From assembly GCA_013076295.1 (NCBI GenBank), contig RQOL01000532.1, forward strand, positions 1,302,001-1,366,000: a DNA stretch of 64,000 nt, in the 5' to 3' direction. Made by a program: the position numbers and the translations under genes. The DNA is from Sanderia malayensis (Eukaryota; Cnidaria; Scyphozoa; Semaeostomeae; Pelagiidae). The stretch's first letter is position 1; each line of letters begins with the position of its first letter. Positions 12,607-23,533 of the stretch are shown piece after piece. The notes under the pieces are model-generated. The model saw only the letters and a program-made list of their open reading frames with translations, had not been told where the DNA came from and did not search any database.

Positions 12607-15600
12607 TTAATTCCTTTGCCATGAATAGGATGTACTCTCTAACTTCTTCAATTCTACCAGCTTATCATCGTGCAGTTTCTGAACCCCGGTCTAAAGAAAA
12701 TATATGATACAGTTCATTATTACCTCTCTTCTCTGAAATTACACGCCCAAATATCTGGGTCAACGGTTATTGACTGCACCAGCATTGCTCGAAGCATCAA
12801 CTAACTGTATTTGCACACGAAACAATAACATGGAAAGGCACTGGTAGTTCAAGAACTTTTTTGAATTTCAAGAATGGAAAATATTCTACACACACCAGTG
12901 ACAAATGCAAATGGAGATAATAAAAAATATACCTGAATTATGTTCTTATGCTCCAGAGTTTTCTCTACAACTTTCGAAAGAAATTTCGCAGCGTTTTGAC
13001 GTTTTATTTCCATCTCATTTTCCTCTAACTCCACCCTAGAATAATAATATTTTCAATAAAGTTTCACGATTTCTGTATGAAATTGCCAGACTAAATAAAC
13101 CGAAATCACCAAATCGCGTGAAACATTATTTTTTAAATAAAGAATACACCCATTGCAATCGTCTGCTACCCAAACATACGTATGTTTAAAATAGGGTGGT
13201 GAGCACAAGCAAAAAATATAACATGCGCATTTTTTATAAAGGATCATCAGATCTTTGGAATGATCAAAAATACAAAAATATCGTTTGAGTTAGCCGAATA
13301 TCCTTGTTAATAAAGACAATCCCATGGTGGTAAAAAACCAATACCCGTTTGATAAGCTTCTTCACGAAATTCAAAAAGTTTTTCACTTGGTAGGAAGATA
13401 AAAATACCTTTCTTTGAGTTGTACGAGTTCTTTTTCTCTCTTGGCAAGGTGTGATGAGCTGCTTGACTCCAAACTTTTTAACTCCTCTCTGACAGATGAA
13501 TGCTCCTGTTCAGCGGCAGTCTGCTCACTTGTTGCTTTCTATAGATAATAAATTAATCGAAAATAATGGAACAACAATCATTATTCCCGTCAACATAATA
13601 ATTATAATATTACCAATTAATCATTGTTATTGTAGAAAGTTATTGTTATCATTAGTTACAAAATTTAACCAGATCATTTGAGAATTTAAAAGTATAAATC
13701 ACACCAACATACTTCTTGAAATTCTTCAATTTCTTTGTATGCATTTTCAACCTTCATTTGCGCGTTTGTGATTTCTCTATTCTTCTCAGAACACATTTCT
13801 GTCAGCTGAGGGGACAACAAAATCAACCACATCAGATCAACGAAGCATATTCTGAAAGCTTCAATATTGAAATGCAAACCATGGATCCAGATACAAATGA
13901 CACGGTATATGCGCAAGACGTTAAAAATGTTCCATCCATCCATAAAGTCCATTATTTACACTACGGCCATTCAATTTGTAAAAAAAATATCTACCAAATT
14001 CAGTTAGAATTCTAATCTCGGAGGTTGAACCATTTGAAAACATGTTGAGCACCATGAGCTTGAATATTATTGATCGTAAGCCCTAAACAATTGGGTAATT
14101 TGTCCATTAGTCGCAAACCAGTCCTTTTATTGGCAAATATGAACACAAAAGGGGCGCAAGGATAACGTAGTCTATTAACAACGGCCATCAACATTCGATG
14201 GCTTGTAATATAAATATTTAGAGCAAAGTGCGACATGCATACCTTTTCGAATTTATCCTCTGCGGCTATTCGCTCTGATTCAAGTCGACGAATGTCAGCC
14301 GACACATCATTCTCTGCTTGGATGAGTATTTCCTGAAAAAAATTATCTTATTTCAATTCACCGAAACATCAAGACAGCAATAATCATTATAAAAGACTTT
14401 AACACGTCGTACCAACTCTAAACATCGTCTGTTAAAATCTAACAAACAATAAAAGCTTTTAACAAGCTTACTTTGATGCTGTCTTTGAATTTGCTGGCAG
14501 TCAGAATTCCATTCTCCTTATAGTCGAATTTGATGCTAATGTCCTGTCCATGGAGTACATTAACTGCCATCTTGTCGATCAAAACATTTCTCACGTGCTC
14601 ATTGTATTCACTTAGAATTTTATCAACCTGTAACACAAGGCAATGTATTATTGTGGCATCATATCTAATTTTGACGTCTTTTCTGCTGCAGAGCACATCA
14701 CGGGTTTATATAACTGGTAATGAAGGCAATTGGTAAAAGCTTGTGTTATCGAGAGACAAACTTAAAGCACATATGAAGCAAATCAAATCCAAGCATTATA
14801 GATGAACTCGAATGGTGTTCACTCTGAAGAATTCCACTCAAACATAGAAAACCTAATTTTCTCTATTAAAAAGATTTGTCCAGACACGAATGTACAATAA
14901 TGCATGAAGTGAGCACCCAATTTTAATCAAGTCATCAAAGATAATATGAAAAACAGTGCTATAATCAGTTCTCACTTCAGCAGTCATCAGTTCTTAGGTA
15001 TACTCTCTTCCAAGACCATTTTCTCTTATTCATCCAATACATCAGAATTACCTGTGTGTTAAGATAAATTGGCCAGCCTTACCCGTTTTGACACTTTTGA
15101 GAAATTAATCTCCTTTTCCCAACATCTGGTTTGAAGTTTCTCGTTCTCCTCAAGCTGCGCTGTCAATCGACTTTCAAGCAAATCTCTTTGATATTCCAAC
15201 GCACCAGTACTCTGCAAGCAAGCCATTATAACATTCATTACCACAAACAACACATTTACATGTACTTATCAAGTGTTCACAAAAGTCAAACAGTGATTTT
15301 TTATGAATACATTTCTTTCTGCCTTATAAATTATATTAGCTGTCAAAGCAGTGGCGGGCAGATAGGGGCAGCAGGGTGCGGTCACCCCACTAATATTCTG
15401 GAAGACAATGGAATCTTGTTCTAAAGGAATAGAACAATATGATGTCATCTTATTACAATAATAGGCTTGCCAACCTTTATCTGGGCAAGTGTCTGCTACT
15501 GTGCCCAAGTATAAAATGGGGGCCTTTAACCGTGTCAATTTGTGAATTGTGAAAACATTAAAGCGTCCAATGCATCCCAAACTGGATTAAAACAGGGAAT

Positions 15601-18600
15601 GATAGTCAAGGAAGTCAGAAAATGAAAGATTTCATCTGCTGATAATAGAATAAAAAGAAACATAGAACTTACTTGAGTTCTCCTTACATCTGAATGATCT
15701 GAAATTCAACAGAATACGTGTGTTTACAGAGAGCCAAAGTGTGGAAATAGCACAGCTAAACAATTATCAATTCAAAGACAACTTGACCGGCATAGCGACA
15801 ATAAATGACCTCTTATAGCTTACCGTACTTCCTCTATTAGGCGCCCGGGCGTTCATTAAATATTTTGCAAAATTGGGTGGGCGCTTATTAGAGGGGGCGC
15901 TTATTTCACACATTTTGATTTTAGGATGGCCGCTTATTGGAGGAGGGCGGTTAAGAGGGTGGGCGCTAATTAGAGGAATCCAGGCCAAGGTACTAATCAT
16001 GGAAATTAAACGATGATATTTACCGAATTTATGTAATTTGGTCAGAATTGCTTCTTGCTTCATGTCATATTTTTCTTCTTCAAGCAACATGGCTTGCTCT
16101 TGCTGCTCGATCTTCTCACTGAACAACAAGTAATTAAAATATATCAGGCGAAAGTCAGCATCAACACCAACAACAGGCAATATCAAAGTACATCTACTGT
16201 TTACTGTTATTGTAAAAACACATGTCAAATTAACTGAACTTAGCCTAGCAGATCGTGGACAATATTTCGTTGACATTGAGTCATTATCGAATGTAAATAT
16301 TAAATATAATTATATTTAAAGAAACATATGTTTGAGTATTGATAGTAAGAGCCATTTGGTATGGGATTAGATAAAATATGGGGTAGATAAAACTTTTACC
16401 ATTCTGTGTTGTAAAATGAAATTTCATCTTGCATTGCCTTCACCCGATCCTGCAAAAAACAAATCATTTGATCACGACTGCGCTGAATGCTAAGAAATCG
16501 ATCATCCATCCCTCTATTATCCCTTCATTTATGCCTTCAATCAAGTAATCATTTGCAGTCATGATCATCATCAACCCACGAATCATCCATCGATTCGCTA
16601 TGACAAATTAGGTAGCTGATAAGTCCTTGAATCTTTGGAAAATCAAACTTCTAAACCATCAAATCATTCGATGAATTTGTTTCACATATACGACACACGC
16701 CAGTTTCAATGAAAGATTTAGTAAAACATCCACGCCGCAAGTTTAAACGCTTTAAAAACTCCCTCATTCAAAATTGTTCATTGCATTTCAAAAGTTCTCT
16801 CAATCTAAAACATTCTAGATGTAATACCATCATACATGCATGCTTCAATTTCTCCCCCGTATCAGAACATTTTAATAAACGACCAACTTGTTAAACGCCC
16901 AATGCATAATAAGCTCCCCCGGGCACTAGCTAGGGATTTTTGGAACCTTTCGAGCATAATGTGATAACTTAAACTTCATAACATGTTGTTTTAATAACAA
17001 AAACTTACAGGTTCTGCTTCAAGATCGGCCAACTCCTTTTCCAAATCGGCTATTTCATCTCGAATTTGGTTATCATCTGAAAATGTAAATAAAATTTATG
17101 AAAGGAATGGCTAAGTAAAAAAATCACAAAAAAATATTTCTGCAGAAATACTCACAATGGATTTGCACATCAAACTTATTAATGCTTCCCCGATTGTCGT
17201 CTCCGACTCAGACAGGACAATCGGGAAGCATTGAAAATCGGTCCGACATCCTTCGACAGTCCGAGTTACCCATGTCACGATATAATCAAATTCAGCTGCA
17301 TAGGCAAAACGCGGAATAAAGCAACTTACACTCTTTACTAGCACCGTGGTGTTGAACTGAAATATAAAGAAAAATAACACTTTATAACGTTGCATACGCT
17401 TCTCATTATGATTGTGTTTGATCGGTTGTGACGTATGTTTCACACGTCAAAATGCTACTGTAAACTGCATACAGTGTGAAGTTTACGGTAGCACTTTATA
17501 AGATTTTAAGACCGCTGATAGAATGGACATGACAAAACTCCAATATAACTCGAACCTCCAAGGGACTGATGAAAATGGTTCGAGTTAGCGAATGTTAAAG
17601 CTATCGATAATTAGAAAGTACAAGCAAATTTTTTAAGAAGAATACAAACTGCTTTTCCATATTTTAGTGCCTGGCGCTTAGCCTGAACTGGTTCAAAACT
17701 ATTGACGGTACGATGAAACTAACTTTAGTTTTACTAACTTAATGCGTGTTTCAAGATTGACAATCAATAATAGACACCGAACTAACTCAGACCAAAGCAG
17801 CAGTTCCTTTATTTTAATGGTCGATGTAATCGAAAATAGAGTGAATGTTGAAAAATTAAAATTTGTAATTACGGATGGCTTCGGTAACTTGTTCGTCATC
17901 TTCAGGTTGGCACTCTCCTTCCAATAAAAAATCTTTGTACGTTTTACTCATGTAGCGATCAGCAATCTAGCGAACATGAAAACAGAAAATATGAAAATAA
18001 AGACAGCCCATCACAGTGCAGAATTAAGGAAGATATAGGTGGGAGGAAGTATAGTAAAAGGTGGGAGGAAGTGGAGAAGTTATTAACAAAGAGTTAGTTA
18101 CAAGTATTTTATTGATTTTTATTCAACCGCTGCTATTGCTTTAGATTTTTTGTCATAGCTAGGCACTAGCGTGCAGCAGTTGTTGAAGATAAAACTTACC
18201 TTGTCACAGCCATAGCTGGGGTGGTCTTCATCCTGACAGAAAACCAACTCCATTGGATCAAGGACTTGGCAATACTGAAAAAAACCAACCAAATTAGATT
18301 TGAAATCCAAAAAATCAATCCTTATCTACATTGATGGTCAGATTTAACAAAATTCAAGTATGCCATGAAATTTACAGTAAATCCTGGAATTAGCCCCCTG
18401 GGGTCTACATGAATTTTTTGTGGTATAACTCAATAAAACACCATTGGGAACCTCAGAGAGCAAATATCAGCCTGTTAGAGGTGGGGGCTTATTAAAAATT
18501 TGTAGTCCTGGGGTGGGGCTTATATGAGGGGGGCGGCAATTCAAGGATTTACGGTACTACAGTGAAAATATCTGAAATAGATTGAGAATCTATATTACAT

Positions 18601-21600
18601 TCTAATTACAATGTCATTTTATGCATATTGTATTAAAAAACAAGTTGATACGCTCTCTTCGCAGAATTGCATAATTTGTATTAAGCACTAGTATGACATA
18701 CACATCAATAGAATTTAAAGGGGAATACCCCAATACCATTGAAAGGGGAATACCCCAATACCATTGAAAGGGGAATACCTCAATGATGTCAACCATCCAG
18801 TGCAATGCACCAAGCAAAGTTGGCCATGTATGAAGACTGCCAATGGTAAACATTGTGCTTTTTGGAATTGGGAAAGGATAACCGATTTGTCTCAATAAGC
18901 GTGGTATTTCTTCTTCAACCTTTCCATCTATCTTTTCTTGCTTGTCCAATATTCCATACAAAAACTAGAAGCAAAATTAAAAAGCATGCAAGCATTAGAA
19001 TGTAATACAAATAAGCCCCCATGGGCTTATTTGATTTACGGTATTACAGTCCATGGGGCTTATTTGCAAAACAAAATTGTAGATGGATAATTTTTCAATA
19101 TTAACAAAATAAAAGCAATACATTACAATCAATGAAGTTATTGGTTTAAACTTGCTGTTGTTTGCAATACATTCAGCTCAATAGTGGGATTTACGGTAAC
19201 GTGACAAGCAAGATCGTAATATAATATAACATAATATAACATATAAATGACAAAGAAGATTGTAATGTAATATAACATATAATATAGAAATATGTGTTGG
19301 AATATAAAAAGCTTTGGGAATGAATTATCCAAAGACAAAACACTGTTGTTACCTCAAATATTTTGATGAAATCTTTGCTTGTGGGGGCACTTAAAATTTT
19401 TTGAGACATTTGATGAGGATAGCCATTTATACTAAGAAACTGGAGAAAAAATAAAAAATTCACACAAATATATAGATCGCACAAGGTTCCAAAAGGTTGT
19501 AGACTTCTAAATTGAATTATTATTGCAAAGTCCAAAGCATTAGAAAGTAAATAGGCATGCAAATACTGACATGTAAAACTTCATCAATCATTTCTTTTTG
19601 CTTTCCTGAAAATAAAAATGAAAAATGTTCGAAGTGACTATTTGACCGGCAGCCGGCTACCATTCTCAAAAAACTATTTGACCGGCAGTCATCTGCACAT
19701 GCGCATAACGTCAAATTACTTTTCCAAGGGCAACTGTAAAGGCCCGAATACACCTAGCTATTTCGCATTATTTATTCTTAAAATAGCCGCGGTTAGAATA
19801 AATAACGGAATATTGTCTGCAGTTTTATGCTAGAAACACAAAATCATGCTGAGAATATCGGATGGAATAAAATCAAAACGTTTTGATTTTATTCCATCCA
19901 ATCATAGTTTCGAATATTCTCAGCTTCTTTTGCTTATTTTGACAAGGTGTTAATTCGATTTTTCCCCCCCCCCCCGACGGATTATTTTTGGGATGTCTGG
20001 AGAATAAATAATGTAAAATAGCTAGGTGTATTCGGACCTTAAGGGAGGGTGCATAATTTATTTTATTACATGGCCGGTGGAAAACACAACAGGGTCGGTA
20101 CCTTTTTTGGCTAATAAACAACGGGTAACTACTTTTTGTGCCAAAAACGTACGGGGCAGTCATTTTTTTGTGAGATTGGATAAGAAAAAAGTAAAAACTG
20201 AAGTTGCTGAAACAAGCAAAAAAAGAATGCCACACAGATGAAAATTAAAATATAAAAAAGATGTCAGTTTCTTCCATGGTGCAATGCTCTCATTTAATGT
20301 CAGTTCAAAACTTTTAAACAAAGTTATTTATTTAGAAGTTCAAAAAGTTTTTTTTCCACCGGCCATGTTATAAAATAAATTTTCCATCCTCCCTAAATGA
20401 CTGGGGATTGCAAAAGAACACTACACCATCGGTTACATGGAGAGCTCCGAGGTCTTTTAGAGATATTTGGATAATTAAGAGATATTGAAAGATTCAATTT
20501 TAGAAATCTTTACTTACCATTTTACTGTAGAGATATAGCTAGACTATTCGTATGAGATATGTGGGAATTTTTTCAGAGATATACTATACTCCTCCCTCTT
20601 GTACAGGCTTCCATGTAGACAGAATTATATTGTAACTTTCATTTATTGTGCAATTTGACATCCTTATAATTGTTGGAATTTTATAGGTCTTTTATATTCA
20701 TTCAAATATAGTGAACTCTCTCTTAAGCAAACACCTTTAGATTTGCAAGTGTCCACTTTACAGGAAATTACAGTTTCTGGGTGCGTTTGGCAGGGACTTC
20801 AAAGAATTGTCCGTCTTAAAGGGGTGTCCGCTTTTATAGAGTTGTCCACTCAGAGAGAGTTGACTGTAATTACAGTTTTTCATAAAGAACTGCTCATTAC
20901 AAAATGTAGCAGCCAAAATTATGAAATTCCACTAGAAATTTAACGATGTAAATCCACAGTTAGAAACTATGTTTCGAGTATTTTTACATCAACATTTTAA
21001 TTTTGGTTACAACGATTTTCTGAAAAGTTTATCAACAAAGTCATGGAAAAATTTAAAGAAACTTACTATAAAATTTTTGCCTGAAATTAAGAAACTCTAC
21101 TACAAAGCCCGAACCAAGTTTCTTTAAAAAAATTTAGTTTAGTTTGTATATGACTGTATATTTGATGTTGCTTACTGATTTTTATTTTCAATCAACAATA
21201 TGAACTGTTTTGGCACAGATTATCCAGATTAGCCTAGGCTACCATATACCATGCACAAGATGCATACAACAAAACTGATTTTCTAAAGTTGCATGCTCAT
21301 ATTTATACAATTATTGAAAATCTATACTTTGAGCAATATTGCAGTAAAAACTTGTCAATGAGAAACTGACTTTAAATTTTAAAGTTTGGCCTGACAATTT
21401 TTCAAATTTTTAACCTAAGTTACAGATTTTCTGCTTCCCCAAAATTTAAGAAACTTTAAGAACAATTAATTACTCTTTTTGTTCTTCCTACACTCTAAAA
21501 ATTTCTTAACTTTTATAGAAATTGAGTAACTAGCAAGTCCACACACATTGGACTGTCAATTTCCAACAAAGAAATCGCGCCAATAGCGCCAATCAATATG

Positions 21601-22748
21601 TAAGCAATGCGCATGTGCAGATGACTGCCGGTCAAATAGTTTTTTGAGAATGTTAGCCGGCTGCCGGTCAAATAGTCACTGCGAAAAACGTTTGCATGCC
21701 AGTGTACTGACAGTTTCCACGACGTGGAATGAAATAAATTTAGCAATGCATGCAAGCACGAGAATAGATTATGAAACTTAAGCAAATTTGCTTAACCATT
21801 TTCTCGTACGAGCTTAAATAAGTGCTAGTCAATAAAACAAATAGAATAATTGCAAAATTGGTCAAACTAACCTCTGTTTGAAAGATTCCGTGGGTCTTTC
21901 AAAGGTCCATCATTTGCAGTTCTATAAAAAAACATGGGAGGAATTCAGAAAAAATTTGACATATATCAAATAATTTGCAATGGAAAGGATGTGTTGCTCA
22001 TTTTCGATTTGTTTTGTGCGCCACCTTCCGTATATAAATTGACTCCATTCACCTTCTTGTTGATGTGTTGTAGCGACTTGCGCTACCGCTAGGCCTACTA
22101 ACACTGGCTGCAAGAGAATCTCTTCCCCTAAAGACTGCAGACAATCTTTTCCTCACAGGATCTCGACTTGATGAACTTGGGGTGGACCTTTTTTTCATTT
22201 TCGCAAGCAAATGCACCGAATAAAACCATATAATAAAATGGAGATTTAAAAAATATTTCAACAACTACTAAAGCTTCATTCTTTGTTTTCCACCCGATAA
22301 CCGAAATTTTGCTTTGGCGCGCCATTTCTTTGCTTGCATTGCATCTTGGGAAGTGACCAATATGGCGGAGAGATGACTTGTATTGCAGCCAGTCGGGTAT
22401 CTCTTTATCATCATTATGGACTATAATTCAACAGTCCGCATGCAGGAGTCCTTTTGCAGCTTAACAGCTACCTCAAAAACCAAATCCCCCGAATAATTTG
22501 TTTTGCTTTAGTATATAATGGTCTACATGAACATTATCAAGTTTTACCAACGCTTACCTTTTTGAATTTGGGGGTCCTCCCCCAAACCGGTCAACGCTAC
22601 AAGCAGCCTTGGAATTACTTGCAAGCAAGGAGTCTCGTGCAACTGAAGCATTGAATGCACCAGAAAGCCTTCTTCGAATAGAATTTGTACTGCTTCCTGC
22701 TCCAGTCGTTACTCTTCTCATTTTTGCTCTCTCATTTTTGCTATTCAT
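12607..22748 (-). CDS. NDC80: Kinetochore protein NDC80 (HEC1)
   Basis: NDC80 is the microtubule-binding subunit of the four-protein NDC80 complex at the outer kinetochore. On the - strand, exon 1 (22748-22558) encodes a basic Ser/Thr-rich tail with RRxT and RRRLS sites of Aurora B type. Exon 2 (21921-21872) carries LKDPRNLS, and exons 3-5 (19605-19571, 19439-19353, 18964-18779) carry the calponin-homology domain (NGYPHQMSQKIL, PTSKDFIKIF, GYPFPIPKSTMFTIG, HTWPTLLGALHWMVDIIE). About 14 further exons (18274-18200, 17966-17873 and on to 12690-12607) encode the long coiled coil, including the FDYKENGILTASKF region and a helix rich in Glu/Lys at the end. Phases are consistent at all junctions checked, giving about 590 residues, slightly short of the roughly 640 of the human protein. 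The stop is TAA at 12609-12607. A second tail exon lies at 22198-22053. The calponin-homology block makes the identity secure; boundaries of the small coiled-coil exons are less sure. Confidence 0.92.
15824..15990. mobile_element. Degenerate MITE of the GCGCTTATTAGAGG type
   Basis: Lies in an NDC80 coiled-coil intron. It starts with TACCGTACTTCCTCTATTAGG and holds repeated GGGCGCTTATTAGAGG motifs. It resembles the TACCGTAAATCC family but with diverged ends. Confidence 0.6.
18371..18557. mobile_element. Diverged TACCGTAAATCC-family MITE
   Basis: Begins with TTACAGTAAATCCTGGAATTAG and ends with AATTCAAGGATTTACGGTA, with GGGGGCTTAT blocks between. Located in the NDC80 intron between the exons at 18274 and 18779. 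Confidence 0.65.
18717..18780 (-). repeat. 25-bp tandem repeat overlapping an NDC80 splice donor
   Basis: Read on the - strand, the donor of the calponin-homology exon (GAG|GTATTCCCC at 18779/18778) begins a 25-bp unit, GTATTCCCCTTTCAATGG plus TATTGGG, repeated so that GGTATTCCCC occurs three times. The downstream copies are potential alternative donors 25 and 50 bases into the intron, and use of either would shift the frame. Confidence 0.85.
19005..19200. mobile_element. Partial TACCGTAAATCC-family MITE
   Basis: Contains AAATAAGCCCCCATGGGCTTATTTG, the shared interior ATGAAGTTATTGGTTTAAAC and a final GGATTTACGGTA, but it is shorter than the full copies at 3823 and 50206. Lies in an NDC80 intron. 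Confidence 0.6.
19739..20041. mobile_element. MITE with 40-bp TIRs and a central 40-bp palindrome
   Basis: The ends AAGGCCCGAATACACCTAGC and, inverted, AAGGTCCGAATACACCTAGC extend to about 40 bp each. A perfect 40-bp palindrome (GGATGGAATAAAATCAAAAC and its complement) lies at 19860-19899, flanked by a further inverted GCTGAGAATAT pair, so the whole element can fold. Confidence 0.8.
20041..20400. mobile_element. Inverted-repeat element, ACATGGCCGGTGGAAA family
   Basis: Its left end (GGGAGGGTGCATAATTTATT ... ACATGGCCGGTGGAAA) matches the inverted right end (TTTCCACCGGCCATG ... TTTTCCATCCTCCC). There is no coding frame of note. It abuts the preceding MITE directly. Confidence 0.65.
20707..20869. 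mobile_element. Small MITE with AGTGAACTCTCTC / GAGAGAGTTGACTGTA ends
   Basis: Short inverted ends flank internal GTCCACTTT, GTCCGTCTTAAAGG and GTGTCCGC motifs. The TACAGTCAACT-type end is shared with the elements at 32853-33496 and 44339-44492, so these may be related non-autonomous DNA transposons. Confidence 0.6.
22053..22198 (-). CDS. NDC80: Alternative NDC80 tail exon (exon 1b)
   Basis: This open stretch starts with its own ATG at 22198 and ends at a GTGAAT donor in phase 2, the same phase as exon 1 at 22748-22558. It can therefore replace exon 1 and splice to the exon at 21921. Its 48 residues resemble the first exon: RKRLS in place of RRRLS, RDSLAAS in place of RDSLLAS, both basic and Ser-rich. 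This points to exon duplication. A weak AAAAAAAG acceptor at 22189-22188 would also allow in-frame serial use after exon 1. E2F-like and YY1-like motifs 115-170 bp upstream favour use as an independent first exon. Transcript data are not available here. Confidence 0.65.
22313..22369 (-). promoter_or_regulatory. Likely NDC80 proximal promoter (E2F, ETS, YY1 motifs)
   Basis: TTTGGCGCGCCAT at 22313-22325 contains a palindromic E2F-type site, GGGAAGTG at 22349-22356 fits an ETS site, and AATATGGCGG at 22359-22368 fits YY1. The cluster lies just upstream of the alternative first exon and about 190 bp inside the intron after exon 1. E2F control fits a mitotic gene. An out-of-frame ATG at 22325 begins a 65-codon frame overlapping the exon 1b start, which could lower its translation. 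This is motif reading only. Confidence 0.45.
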
Positions 22749-23533
22749 AATTTTAACTAAGGTCTATTAATCGTCACCAATCCAGCTCATTGCAAAAGAG
22801 AGAGTGTCTGCATTTAAATTATGAAATAAAGCAAGTCGAAGTTCATTGCGAAATGGTCGAAACGCTACTCACCCTCAAACCACCACAAACCTGTTCTGTT
22901 TCTGGAGTGAGGCTAATTAGACTTAGACTGCGGAAATTCCCCCATCTCTAGAATTCCCCAGGGACTCTTTCAAATCAACCGGTTAAAATTAAAAGCTCAA
23001 TTTTCAACCTCATAATAAAGAAACGTTGTGCAATCGACATATTTGTATTTTTTAACACTGTCCTAGCAATATTTACTGACATTTTTTCAAATTATTGTGG
23101 CCAATGTACAATGTTTCTGGGGCGTTGCCAGAAAATTTAAGGGAGTAGCCGTTACTTAAAGCTGCGATTCCAAACCACAAACAAAAGAGCATTTGAATGA
23201 GCGCAAATAATTGAAATCTGCTGCAAAGGGGAGTGGCTCCTTCGTTGCCCCCCCTCAGGCTACGTCCATGCAACATTTTCCATTAACTTTTATTAATCAA
23301 AGTTAAATATCAAGATATGTTAAACTGCAGTGCATTACTGAAGCCATTTAATGGTAATGGACAAAGTATGATATGATAATCGTGCGAGATATTCTGAGGA
23401 GCGTTAGAGGGAGTTTTCACTCCAAAGAATGCAAACATTTAATTGCCGTAAAATTATATCATTTCACCATAACGCTAATCTCGTTAATTTTCTCCAAGAA
23501 GAAATTTTAGTACATGAATTAACGTAATGTCCT

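Larger units (their letters stand above)
19633..21679. mobile_element. Possible composite element with 73-bp inverted ends
   Basis: About 73 bp at 19634-19706 (GTGACTATTTGACCGGCAG ...) reappear as an almost exact inverted copy at 21608-21679. Each arm itself contains TATTTGACCGGCAG twice. The 2 kb between them, in the NDC80 intron between exons 2 and 3, holds three smaller inverted-repeat elements and no transposase frame. Either it is a non-autonomous composite element, or two copies of a small repeat happen to sit in opposite orientation. Confidence 0.55.
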
